From assembly GCA_003452395.1 (NCBI GenBank), contig DMOI01000062.1:1-33249 (forward strand): 33,249 nt of DNA, read 5' to 3'. Positions 7,800-16,359 of the stretch are shown in pieces. The stretch is from Clostridiales bacterium (GTDB lineage: Bacteria; Bacillota; Clostridia; Lachnospirales; UBA12420). The first letter of the stretch is position 1. Each line of letters opens with the position of its first letter. The notes beneath the pieces were generated by a model. It made no database searches, was not told the origin of the DNA, and was given only the letters and a program-made list of their open reading frames with translations. The position numbers and the translations under genes were made by a program.

Positions 7800-9407
7800 A
7801 TGTTTGTAAAAAAAACTACAATTGTTTTTGCTGTGGTAATGATATTTAATTTTATATTTATTGGATTTTCTAATGCCGAATCTAACGTTAAGGATGTGGA
7901 TTCGATGAATTATGCATATAATTCAATAGCTAACCTTATAAAGCAGGGGATTATGAATGTCGATAGCAAAGGAAGTTTTTACCCAAATCAAACACTCAAT
8001 AAATTTGACGTGGTAAAAATAGTAGCAAAGATATCAGGTTATGATGAAGTAATATTATCTAGTGCAAAAGAAGGTACAGAGACAAAAATAAATTTGACGA
8101 GTAAATATAAAACTTTGTTAGGGTTATATGAGAAGAAGTTTAAAGATTGGGATAGTACTGCGAATATGCAAATTTCATTTTTGCTTGACAAAGGAATAAT
8201 AAAGGATACAGATTTAGCTAAATTTGTAATAGAGTATACTGATGGTGAACAAGTAGTAAAAAGCATGACCAAGCAGGAGATTGCTATATGGATAGTTAGA
8301 ATTCTGGGAAAGGAATCAAAAATTGCTGAGTATAAATCAACTTTTAAATTCACAGACGACAATTTGATAGATGAAAAAAACAAAGTATATATTTATTATT
8401 TAAAAGATATAGGGATACTTAAAGGAGACGATAAAAACAATTTTAATCCTAAGAGTGTAATAAAGAAAGATATTTTTGCAATATTATTAGATAGAACTCT
8501 TCAAGCAAAAGGGGGGAGTGTTGAAACTAAAACCCAAACAGTAACAAACACAACAAGTCAACCAGAAGTGGTATCTTCTGATAATTCAGCATATAGTGAC
8601 AAAAAGGTGAAAATATACAGTGGAGAGTTGGAAAAATTATACGAGAATAACTATGCAGTGAAGATAAAACAAAATGATGGAGTTAGTCTGATTGCAACTT
8701 TGGGTAAAAACTTAGAAGTGGTAAAGCAAAAACAAAAAGCAAACGTTGTGGATATTAAGCAAGGAACACTGATAATTTGTATAGAAAGAGAAAATAACAT
8801 AGTAAAAATATATATTACTACAATGGATGAAATAAATAGTGTATACAGTGATGCAAGTAAAGAGATAATGAGTCAGGGGTTAGAAATAATAGAAGATAAT
8901 GTAGTTTTAAAAACAAATACAGATGTTAACAAAAAAGTAACTGATGGCATATTAAAGCAAATATTGATATCTGAGAAATCTGAAATAACAATCCAATCAG
9001 CCGATGGGCAACAAACTGCTTATAAATTAGCAGAAAATTATGAAATAAATATTGGAAACCAAAAGTACAATATATATGATTTAAGACTTGGACAGAAGGT
9101 TAAAGTTACAAACAATGGAAATGAGGCAGTAAAGCTTAGTATAGAGACACAAGTGATACAAGAAAACTACAAGGCTAAAATAGACTATATAAATACACTA
9201 GAGAGCTATATTAGGGTAATAAACACGGAAAATAATTCGGTAATAAGTAAAGTATATATAGATAAGAACACATCTATATATAATGCAGAAAAAGGTGAAA
9301 TAATCTCGATTGACAAGCTAGAGAAAAATAAAAGCATATTTATGGTTTTAGAAGATCAACAAGGAATTAGAAAATTAGCAAAGAGTATAACTATTCTTAA
9401 AGATTAA
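7800..9407 (+). CDS. Secreted protein with three N-terminal SLH domains (535 aa)
   Basis: A signal peptide occupies residues 1-26 (MFVKKTTIVF..., cleavage after SNA). Three divergent SLH repeats follow at about 34-82, 112-172 and 185-238; the clearest are YNSIANLIKQGIMN...FYPNQTLNKFDVVKIV and LKDIGILKGDDKNNFNPKSVIKKDI. SLH domains bind pyruvylated secondary cell-wall polymer in Bacillota, so the product should sit in the wall or S-layer. A Ser/Thr/Gln linker (about 240-265) leads to a 270-residue beta-rich C-terminal region that I do not recognise. AGGGAGG precedes the ATG. It is followed after 28 bases by the beta-propeller-like gene and probably starts an envelope operon. The canonical TRAE motif is absent, which makes wall binding less certain. 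Confidence 0.85.
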   Translation: MFVKKTTIVFAVVMIFNFIFIGFSNAESNVKDVDSMNYAYNSIANLIKQGIMNVDSKGSFYPNQTLNKFDVVKIVAKISGYDEVILSSAKEGTETKINLTSKYKTLLGLYEKKFKDWDSTANMQISFLLDKGIIKDTDLAKFVIEYTDGEQVVKSMTKQEIAIWIVRILGKESKIAEYKSTFKFTDDNLIDEKNKVYIYYLKDIGILKGDDKNNFNPKSVIKKDIFAILLDRTLQAKGGSVETKTQTVTNTTSQPEVVSSDNSAYSDKKVKIYSGELEKLYENNYAVKIKQNDGVSLIATLGKNLEVVKQKQKANVVDIKQGTLIICIERENNIVKIYITTMDEINSVYSDASKEIMSQGLEIIEDNVVLKTNTDVNKKVTDGILKQILISEKSEITIQSADGQQTAYKLAENYEINIGNQKYNIYDLRLGQKVKVTNNGNEAVKLSIETQVIQENYKAKIDYINTLESYIRVINTENNSVISKVYIDKNTSIYNAEKGEIISIDKLEKNKSIFMVLEDQQGIRKLAKSITILKD

Positions 9408-9435
9408 TTCCTTTAAAAGTTCTGGGGTGAATGAA

Positions 9436-10548
9436 TTGAAAAAAAGTTTAATATTTGTGTGCTTTATAATTGTTTGTATTTTAACGTATATTGTTATTGT
9501 AGGGACATATGAGTTTGGGAGTAAAGTCAAGGTTTTAGAAAGGGAAAGTGTCACACAACATACAGAAAAAGAAATAACAGGTACTCAATATGACATTGTA
9601 AAGGAGAATATTCTTATATGCACAGATGAAGATATAAAACTCAAAAATCTGGTTAATAACAATGTTTTGTGGAATGAAAAAATAAACATACAAAACAGAA
9701 TATATAAAAAAGCAAAAGACAAAATTGTTATTGCATCAAAATACGGGTATAAAATATTATTATTTAATGAAAAAGGCAAAATGGTTGGCTTTAATACACG
9801 GCATCCTATAGTGGATATTGAATTAAACAATAGCGGATATATGTCTGTTATACAGGAAGATGGAGACAAAAACTTGATAACGGTATATAACAGCAAGGCA
9901 CAAAAAATTATAGAAAGAACTACATTTGTAGATAAATCTGGTAGAATGATGTGTTGCGCATTGTCAGAGGACAACACATATTTAACAATTGCTTATTTGA
10001 GAGCCAGTGGTGATGGTATAAGTTCTGATATAGAGTTTTTAAATATAAAAGATGAAGGACTAATTGACCATATATATGCTACTAAAACTTATAAGGATAG
10101 AATTATATACGAGGTTAGGTACCATAATGACAATAATCTATTTGCTTTATCAGATAAGGAAATTTATGAGATAAATATTTTGAATGATGTAATACGAAGT
10201 GAATTATTAGAAAGTAACTTAGAAATGTATTTTTTAGATGAATATGAAAATAAGCTTATTGGTATTTTAAATAATAAATCAGATACAGCAAAAGCAAGCT
10301 TAGTTATTTATGATATGTCAACTTTAAAACCGAAAAATGTAGAAATAAAAGAGGAAGTAACATATTTTAAGTATGACAAAGGAAATATAATTACAAATCA
10401 AAAGAATATGATTTATTGTTTTAATCTAAATGGAGATATTGCATGGAAGATAAAATCACCTCAACCATTTAGTCAAATATTGTTTATAAACCAAAGTAAA
10501 ATAATGGTTGTATCAGGAGATAAAAACATTATATACAATGTTAGATGA
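9436..10548 (+). CDS. Membrane-anchored beta-propeller-like protein (DUF5711-like)
   Basis: The start is most likely the TTG at 9436, because GGGGTGA (9424-9430) lies five bases before it; the GTG at 9427 is inside that site. The 370-residue product begins MKKSLIFVCFIIVCILTYIV, a single membrane anchor. The rest is a series of short beta-strand repeats with a Trp/Asp-rich propeller look (VLWNEKI, YKILLFNEKGKMVGF, LITVYNSKAQKI, SLVIYDMSTLKP, MIYCFNLNGDIAWKI). This layout matches the clostridial DUF5711 family as I remember it, which often sits beside a CvpA-like gene as here. Function unknown; a sensor or scaffold on the outer face of the membrane is plausible. Confidence 0.7.
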   Translation: MKKSLIFVCFIIVCILTYIVIVGTYEFGSKVKVLERESVTQHTEKEITGTQYDIVKENILICTDEDIKLKNLVNNNVLWNEKINIQNRIYKKAKDKIVIASKYGYKILLFNEKGKMVGFNTRHPIVDIELNNSGYMSVIQEDGDKNLITVYNSKAQKIIERTTFVDKSGRMMCCALSEDNTYLTIAYLRASGDGISSDIEFLNIKDEGLIDHIYATKTYKDRIIYEVRYHNDNNLFALSDKEIYEINILNDVIRSELLESNLEMYFLDEYENKLIGILNNKSDTAKASLVIYDMSTLKPKNVEIKEEVTYFKYDKGNIITNQKNMIYCFNLNGDIAWKIKSPQPFSQILFINQSKIMVVSGDKNIIYNVR

Positions 10549-10570
10549 CGAGTGACAAAGAAATAAAAAA

Positions 10571-10618
10571 ACCTCCTCGCGATCATAGATATGGAGGTAG
10601 ACCAAGCTATAAGGAGGT
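10571..10618 (+). promoter_or_regulatory. Possible ribosome-binding-site switch before the CvpA-like gene
   Basis: ACCTCCT at 10571-10577 is complementary to the ribosome-binding site AGGAGGT at 10612-10618 over 7 bases. Its first six bases also match a second GGAGGT at 10593-10598. Two exclusive hairpins are therefore possible, one masking the true site and one leaving it free. Confidence 0.35.
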
Positions 10619-10623
10619 ATAAT

Positions 10624-11334
10624 ATGGATTTTAGTATGAATTGGGCAGATGTAGCTGTAATACTAATAATAGTAGCGAGCTGTATGATTGAGTATAAAAG
10701 AGGTTTTGTGAAATCAATATTTAAAACTTTTTCTTTCATTGTTTCTATTTTTGTAAGTTGGACATTACACCCTTATGTAACTGAATTTTTGAAGAATTCA
10801 TTTGTATACGAGTGGGTAAAGGGTGGAGTCAGAGAAAGTATATTTAAACAATCTACTTCGGGAGAAATAGTGAGTAAAGAACAGCAAACTGAAATAATAG
10901 ATAAGCTGAACATGCCGGACTTTTTTAAAGATCTAATAAAAAATAACGAGAGTATAAAAGGCAATGAGCTTTTAAATTTTTTAGATTTTAAAGAAAGCGT
11001 GGTAAACTTTGTAACAAATTTTTGTATAGGAATTTTGGCAATTATACTTGTTATACTTGTTACGATGGTGATATTGAGAGTTGCATCGACCTCCCTAGAT
11101 TTAGTATCGAAAATACCTGTAATAAAAGAAATAAATGAGATGTTCGGGTTTTTGCTTGGTTTGATTATTGGGGTTATAGAGGTATGGTTAAGTTATATAG
11201 TTATAATATTTATATTTAGTACTAATTCGAAAATGTCATTTGTATTTACAGAGATAAACAACTCCGTTGTAGCAAAGCTTTTATATGAAAACAATTTGTT
11301 GAATTATATAATTGCAGGAATATTTGGCAAGTAA
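10624..11334 (+). CDS. CvpA-family integral membrane protein
   Basis: The start at 10624 follows AAGGAGGT by five bases; the ATG at 10591 would place a second Shine-Dalgarno motif inside the coding region. The 236-residue product has hydrophobic segments at about 8-25, 32-50, 120-148 and 175-208. The first region reads WADVAVILIIVASCMIEYKRGFVKSIFKTFSF, the N-terminal pattern of CvpA-like proteins (helix, short Arg/Gly turn, helix). In Enterobacteria CvpA is needed for colicin V export and envelope integrity; its role in clostridia is unknown. It lies between the DUF5711-like gene and the response regulator, probably co-transcribed with both. Confidence 0.75.
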   Translation: MDFSMNWADVAVILIIVASCMIEYKRGFVKSIFKTFSFIVSIFVSWTLHPYVTEFLKNSFVYEWVKGGVRESIFKQSTSGEIVSKEQQTEIIDKLNMPDFFKDLIKNNESIKGNELLNFLDFKESVVNFVTNFCIGILAIILVILVTMVILRVASTSLDLVSKIPVIKEINEMFGFLLGLIIGVIEVWLSYIVIIFIFSTNSKMSFVFTEINNSVVAKLLYENNLLNYIIAGIFGK

Positions 11335-11350
11335 TTTTGGGGGGATAATG

Positions 11351-12136
11351 ATGGGAATAAACTATATTATATGTGATGATCAGCAATCGGCAATTAATAT
11401 ACTTACAGACAATCTAAAAAGAATAATAAGTAGTAATAATTTGCCAGGGAGGATAGTAATAGCAACTAAGGATGCAAATGAAGTTATAAAATATGCAAAA
11501 GATTATGAGTTAGATACGTATGATATTAATGTATATTTGCTAGATGTGGATTTGAATGCTAATAGAAATGGACTAGAGCTCGCCAAGCAAATTAGAAAAA
11601 TGGATCCCCTTGCATATATAGTATTTATAACAGCACATTTAGAGTATGGCATGCTGGTATTTAAATATAAATTGAGAGCTTATGAATATCTAATAAAGCC
11701 TGTAGATTATGCAGACTTTAGAAAGTGTATTACATCCTTGAATGAAGACTATATAAAACTGCTTAATTCGATTGAAAATAATAAACAATCTTTTCTGAAT
11801 GTTATATCAGGGTATAAGGAGTATAGAGTAAATACAAATGACATACTTTATATAGAGTCAAAAGGAGCAAAGGCCATAATACATACAATTAATAATAATA
11901 TAGAGACATATATGAGCTTGGGTACGTTGGAAAACATATTAAACGGAATAAAGATGAATTTTTATAGAATACATAAGACATTCTTGATAAACCTTATTCA
12001 TATAGAGCAAGCTAATTTTTCTGAGCTTTATGTTAAAGTAATTAATGGTGATACATGTATGATATCACGGAACAAAAAACTAGAATTTAAAAAAGCACTT
12101 AATAATTCAAGGCTTACTATAAGCTATAGGGAATAA
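11351..12136 (+). CDS. LytTR-family response regulator (AgrA/LytR type), orphan
   Basis: A GGGGGG site (11339-11344) favours the ATG at 11351; 11348 is a near alternative. The 261 residues comprise a receiver domain (1-125) with acidic pair D9/D10, phospho-acceptor D65 in YLLDVDL, switch residue T94 in FITAH and K116 in YLIKPVD. A LytTR DNA-binding domain (about 152-255) has ILYIESKGAKAII and MNFYRIHKTFLINLIHI. Such proteins bind paired direct repeats upstream of envelope, competence or quorum-sensing genes. No histidine kinase is encoded beside it. The gene ends an operon, with a terminator whose left arm contains the stop codon, and it precedes the large SLH gene, a possible target. Confidence 0.92.
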   Translation: MGINYIICDDQQSAINILTDNLKRIISSNNLPGRIVIATKDANEVIKYAKDYELDTYDINVYLLDVDLNANRNGLELAKQIRKMDPLAYIVFITAHLEYGMLVFKYKLRAYEYLIKPVDYADFRKCITSLNEDYIKLLNSIENNKQSFLNVISGYKEYRVNTNDILYIESKGAKAIIHTINNNIETYMSLGTLENILNGIKMNFYRIHKTFLINLIHIEQANFSELYVKVINGDTCMISRNKKLEFKKALNNSRLTISYRE

Positions 12137-12177
12137 ACAAAAAAATTCAAGTGAAAACTTGATTTTTTTTGTTTATT
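12132..12177 (+). terminator. Intrinsic terminator after the response regulator
   Basis: Arms 12132-12152 and 12157-12177 pair over 21 positions with one mismatch around GAAA; the core TCAAGT/ACTTGA runs into eight T. The stop codon lies in the left arm. Confidence 0.85.
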
Positions 12178-12191
12178 TAACACGAGTTATA

Positions 12192-12200
12192 TGATATAAT
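12192..12200 (+). promoter_or_regulatory. Extended -10 promoter of the large SLH gene
   Basis: TGATATAAT (TGn plus consensus TATAAT at 12195-12200). The -35 region (TTTATT, 17 bases upstream) is inside the preceding terminator and weak. Confidence 0.6.
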
Positions 12201-12245
12201 TAGGAGAGAAATGCTGATTTAGTATTAATAGGGGGGAATTGTTTT

Positions 12246-15188
12246 ATGAAACGATTAGTATCGATAGTGTTAATAATAATAAATATAACTACATATAATG
12301 TTTTTGCGGTTGAGGACCTAGATGATACGATATTATCAGATACGGTAAGTAATGCATATGTAGGAAATACGAGTGCTGGAGTCACTATAAAAAATATTAA
12401 TTTTACGGATATACCAGCAGAACATTGGGCGAAAGAAGCAATAACAAGAGCCGGTGCACTTAACATAGTAAAAGGATTTGAAAAACAATATAGACCTAAT
12501 GAGCAGGTGACTAGTGAAGAAGCGTTAGCGTTTATAATAAGGGCTGTGGGCAAAGAAGGGGAAGCACAAATAGAGGCAGAGAAGATTGTACCTACACTAG
12601 AAGAATCTCTTGAAAATCCGGTTGAAGTATGGGCTTATGGATATTTAAAGACTGCACAAAATATGGGGCTTATAACTGCAGCACAGTATAAGGACGTTTT
12701 ACAGACAGATGACACGATGCTTGTCCCTGGGGAGAGTTTTTATAGGAAAAGTAAAGCTACAAGAGAGCAAGTAGCAGAATGGATAGTAAAGGCCATAAAA
12801 GCAGTTGACGCTACCGCTTTACAAGAGACGAGAGGACAACAGTATATATATAATTACAGTGATTGGAAACAAATAGATGCTTTAAAGATTCCGTACGTAG
12901 AATCAGCAATCGCGAATGACATTATGAGAGGTGACACTCAGCAAATGTTTAGACCAAAAGCATATTTAACAAGAGCTGAAATAGCACAACTGATGAAAAA
13001 TATGGATGATACATATTATGCTGCAATGAAAATGGAAAGAAAAAGTGGTTATATAGGAGAAATTGTAGATGAGATTGAATCAAAAAGTGGAAATAATATT
13101 TCAAAGCGCAATATTTATATTAGAAACTCCGAGGGAGGAGTTGACACCATAACTGCAGAAAGCTCTAAAGATGTCATAAATCAGATAGCAGATCAAGAGA
13201 TAGTAGTTTATAGAGGTGGTAAGGTCTATGGAGTTGAAGAATTAAAAAAGGAAGATAAGGTAGAATACATTGTAAATGAAAATAAAGAAGTGTTATATGT
13301 ATTAGCAACAGAACTTCAAGTAGATAAAATTTATGTTAGATTTAAAACTATAGATTTTGATACGGGTATTTTGATTGTTTATAATGAAGATGGTAGCCTG
13401 GGGAATTACCAAATGAGAAAGGGACTTGTAAATAAGACGAATAAAACCATAGTTATAAACGGAGAAACTATAAATGCAAATAGTATGCCATTTTCAACAG
13501 TTATGGCATTAACCTTAAATGATAAAATAGTAAACAAAATTGAAATAACAGGAGAAACCAAGCAATTTGAAAGGATAAAAGGAATTGTAAAGGAAATAGA
13601 TATAGACAACAAACAAATTACAATTATAAACGAAAAAAATACTCAGGTAAAGAAGAATTGGTCGAGTGACCTAGTAGTAGAGAAAAATAACTATTATAAC
13701 ATAAATGATAATACTGGATACATAGATGAAATTTTTATGAATTATGAGTATGATAATAGGGATGCTGATGAAAAAAGCATTGAAATAGGGGATGTTGTTG
13801 AACTGCTGATGGACGTGGAAGGATACATCAGTAAAATGAGCGTATCTACAAATTTTGTTATTAGATATGCAAATGTAAAACAATTAAATTTTATTGATTT
13901 AAATAATACAAAGTTGTTAATACAATACGAAGATTATTCAAACGATTTATTAGATATATCGCCAAGTACATATATAAGCAAGAAGGGTAAAAAAATAAAT
14001 ATTTCTGATATTATAACAGGGGATTGGGTAAAGCTACTGGTAAAGAGGTCTATATTAAAACCAGGCCAAGTAACAGAATCTATTAAAGAGATTGTAGTGA
14101 ATGGTAAAGAAGAATATATAACGGATATATATAAAGGTCAGCTATCATACGTAGATAAGGTACAAAATCAATTAGTACTTACGAATGTAGAAACATTTTA
14201 CAAGAGTGGATGGATGAATTATAAGAATCTATATAATATTAAAATAGGAGACAATGTTAGCTGGTATAATAGCGGAGAAAGAGTTTCTATAGATTATGTT
14301 AATAAATTTTTAAAAAGTGATGATATAGAGATTTATGTAGCAGTAAAAAAACGTTTTAATGAGGAACAGGCAGAGAAGGTAAGTTTTAGGGACGAAAAAG
14401 AAAAAGTACTAAACACAGATAATATTAATTATGTAAATGGGAATGGAAATTTTAAAGTAACATATTTAGCAAATAATTTTACAACTGATGAGGGGACGAT
14501 AGTTAGAAGATATGGAAGGCTGGTGGAACCACAAAACATAGCAATGCTCGATTACGCAAAAGTTGTATTAAATGGAGAAGATAACGCTATTATTGTAGAT
14601 ATAATAGAAGAAATAGACAATAGCAGAGTTCAAGTTTTTAGAGGAAGAATAGAAGATATACAAGTAAACAAAAACTTTCAAATTTCTTCATCTGCTAACC
14701 TTCAAGACATGGTGTGGGAGTATGTGCCTGTTGAAAAGCAATTTAATATAGATAATAAGACAAAAATTTATAATGAAGAAGGATTAACAAGGCTAGATAC
14801 ATTTATTGATTATACGAGTGAGTCAAAGCTGGATAAAGTATATACTATTATTGCTCGAAACGGTAAAGCAGAGTATTTACTAGATGCGCCGTACTCAACA
14901 GAAGCTGTGAAGGGAGAAATATACGATATTAGGGACGGGGTAGTGTTTTTAAAGGATGTAAAAAAGTATGACTCTAGTAGTCTGTCATTTGCAGATATAA
15001 GTAGAAAGGATAACACTATACAAATAAAATTAGCGAATAATGGAGTCATAATTAATAATGGTAAGATAATAAAGACAGATGAGTTAGAGATAGATGATGT
15101 ATTAAAAGTAATGACAAATGTAAACCCTAGTGATGTGAAAAATGATGGTGGAGTGTTAAAGGGATATATTGTATTTGTGGAAAAATAG
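12246..15188 (+). CDS. Large secreted SLH-domain protein (980 aa)
   Basis: A signal peptide (residues 1-21, ending NVFA) is followed by three SLH domains at about 52-105, 125-190 and 203-256. They include FTDIPAEHWAKEAITRAGALN and MFRPKAYLTRAEIAQLM; the third keeps the TRAE motif tied to cell-wall polymer binding. From about 265 to the end there are repeated 90-130-residue beta-rich units containing phrases such as GxIxxIDxxNxxIxI and VxKLLVxxxxxxPGxV. These look like tandem small beta-barrel or OB-like modules with extracellular Asp/Asn-rich strands. No enzyme motif is visible. It is probably a wall-anchored S-layer or surface structural protein. GGGGGG precedes the ATG by nine bases. It forms its own transcription unit. 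Confidence 0.85.
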   Translation: MKRLVSIVLIIINITTYNVFAVEDLDDTILSDTVSNAYVGNTSAGVTIKNINFTDIPAEHWAKEAITRAGALNIVKGFEKQYRPNEQVTSEEALAFIIRAVGKEGEAQIEAEKIVPTLEESLENPVEVWAYGYLKTAQNMGLITAAQYKDVLQTDDTMLVPGESFYRKSKATREQVAEWIVKAIKAVDATALQETRGQQYIYNYSDWKQIDALKIPYVESAIANDIMRGDTQQMFRPKAYLTRAEIAQLMKNMDDTYYAAMKMERKSGYIGEIVDEIESKSGNNISKRNIYIRNSEGGVDTITAESSKDVINQIADQEIVVYRGGKVYGVEELKKEDKVEYIVNENKEVLYVLATELQVDKIYVRFKTIDFDTGILIVYNEDGSLGNYQMRKGLVNKTNKTIVINGETINANSMPFSTVMALTLNDKIVNKIEITGETKQFERIKGIVKEIDIDNKQITIINEKNTQVKKNWSSDLVVEKNNYYNINDNTGYIDEIFMNYEYDNRDADEKSIEIGDVVELLMDVEGYISKMSVSTNFVIRYANVKQLNFIDLNNTKLLIQYEDYSNDLLDISPSTYISKKGKKINISDIITGDWVKLLVKRSILKPGQVTESIKEIVVNGKEEYITDIYKGQLSYVDKVQNQLVLTNVETFYKSGWMNYKNLYNIKIGDNVSWYNSGERVSIDYVNKFLKSDDIEIYVAVKKRFNEEQAEKVSFRDEKEKVLNTDNINYVNGNGNFKVTYLANNFTTDEGTIVRRYGRLVEPQNIAMLDYAKVVLNGEDNAIIVDIIEEIDNSRVQVFRGRIEDIQVNKNFQISSSANLQDMVWEYVPVEKQFNIDNKTKIYNEEGLTRLDTFIDYTSESKLDKVYTIIARNGKAEYLLDAPYSTEAVKGEIYDIRDGVVFLKDVKKYDSSSLSFADISRKDNTIQIKLANNGVIINNGKIIKTDELEIDDVLKVMTNVNPSDVKNDGGVLKGYIVFVEK

Positions 15189-15206
15189 GTTCGTGATATA
15201 CAAAAG

Positions 15207-15233
15207 AAGAACTCATCAAAGCGATGAGTTCTT
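15207..15233. terminator. Bidirectional terminator between the SLH gene and mecA
   Basis: AAGAACTCATC (15207-15217) pairs perfectly with GATGAGTTCTT (15223-15233) around five bases. The T-rich tail is short on both strands (TTTCG on plus, CTTTTG on minus). Confidence 0.65.
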
Positions 15234-15240
15234 TCGACTA

Positions 15241-15867
15241 TTATATTCTTGAAAGCTTTTGCACTGCCATATCACCTATTAAAAGTTCACCATGTTCACT
15301 TAGATGAGATATAAAGAGTTTATTGTTAGTGACACATTTATCAGTGTATTCAGATATAATGTAGTCTAAATTGTTAATTGCATCGTTATTAGAATTCACA
15401 TAAAAAACTAAATAATACTCGCAATCATATTTATATAAAGAACTCGAGACATCGGAAATTCTGTTTGAAATCTTGGTGATCATATTAATAATATCATCAA
15501 GAGTTTTAAAACAATAAATAGATAAGATGCTATTAATACTTTTGAAAACTGTTGAATTTGATTTCACGAGTGGTGCTTGATTGTGATATATAGAACTTAT
15601 TTTTTCTTCTATTTCTAAAGGATTTTTAATTTTTGTAACAACAATCATGATACTTGTCTTAGAAACAGGTATTGCTTCTATCATAGTTGGTGTATTAGAA
15701 GTATTAAAATTGTAATCCTCAAAAGCCTTTTGAATAATATCATGAAATAATTGTTGAGTTTTTTCAGAGCCGTATGCTAGGTCTGAAAGTTCTATATTTC
15801 TAGATTTCAAATCTGTCTTTGATAATATAAACTTTATTTGGCTATCATTAATTTTCTCTATTTTCAT
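15241..15867 (-). CDS. mecA: MecA adaptor protein for ClpC
   Basis: MecA hands substrates such as the competence factor ComK to the ClpCP protease in Bacillus. The 208-residue product begins MKIEKINDSQIKFILSKTDL and continues RNIELSDLAYGSEKTQQLFHDII, the characteristic MecA N-terminal substrate-binding domain. A variable linker and a C-terminal alpha-beta domain (about 110-208) with the MecA pattern follow. The start at 15867 gives the typical MecA N-terminus; a GTG-AT-containing site precedes it, while the ATG at 15882 has none. It lies upstream of and divergent from the pilus operon, which suggests, without proof, a link between proteolytic control and pilus or DNA-uptake genes. Confidence 0.9.
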   Translation of the reverse strand: MKIEKINDSQIKFILSKTDLKSRNIELSDLAYGSEKTQQLFHDIIQKAFEDYNFNTSNTPTMIEAIPVSKTSIMIVVTKIKNPLEIEEKISSIYHNQAPLVKSNSTVFKSINSILSIYCFKTLDDIINMITKISNRISDVSSSLYKYDCEYYLVFYVNSNNDAINNLDYIISEYTDKCVTNNKLFISHLSEHGELLIGDMAVQKLSRI

Positions 15868-16005
15868 AATTATCACATCCATTCTAAGTAGTTTGTAAAA
15901 TATTTCATATTATATACATATTATCAGTTTACAAATATTGTTAACTTTAGTTAGAAAGTAAAGAAAAAACATCGTATTTTTATCTTTTACACAACAATTT
16001 TTACG

Positions 16006-16034
16006 AATATATTGGCGAATATACACAAAGTCAA
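16006..16034 (-). promoter_or_regulatory. Promoter toward mecA
   Basis: On the minus strand, TTGACT (16034-16029) and TATATT (16011-16006) are 17 bases apart. The leader would be about 130 bases long. Confidence 0.5.
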
Positions 16035-16195
16035 GTAAAAAAAGGAATGTAATAAAAATTTAACAAATGACAATTATGTGTAATATAAAATCTGATAGTC
16101 TTATTATATACTATATATGCAGGGTTTGTAAAGAGGATAATCTTGTAAAAATTATTTTTTTTATAAAAATACCAAATATTACAAATAAAAAAAAA

Positions 16196-16225
16196 TTGAC
16201 AAAATATCAGTATAAATAGTATAAT
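16196..16225 (+). promoter_or_regulatory. Promoter of the type IV pilus operon
   Basis: TTGACA at 16196-16201 and TATAAT at 16220-16225 with an 18-base spacer. It gives a leader of about 130 bases before pilB. Confidence 0.65.
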
Positions 16226-16359
16226 GTAAATAAAAAGAATGCGTATTTATATTATATTATTTGGTGAAGAATGATATAATAATATTTGATAAATTTTACA
16301 GAAATATGTTAAGGTGCATAAGGGACTTTTAATTGTATTTGGGGGAGGCCTAAACAGTT

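Larger units (their letters stand above)
15868..16359. other. Intergenic control region between mecA and the pilus operon
   Basis: This 492-base AT-rich stretch has no credible gene. It holds a minus-strand promoter toward mecA (16006-16034) and a plus-strand promoter toward pilB (16196-16225). It also holds an 8-base inverted repeat, TTTGTAAA at 15892-15899 with TTTACAAA at 15928-15935, in the mecA leader. A second extended -10 (TGATATAAT, 16272-16280) may add a pilB start site. I looked for a c-di-GMP riboswitch, common before clostridial pilus genes, and see none. Confidence 0.6.

Noticed and set aside
16226..16359. Possible c-di-GMP riboswitch in the pilB leader
   Set aside because: Such switches are common before clostridial pilus genes, but neither the GGACGCAAAG-type core of class I nor a class II-like fold can be seen.
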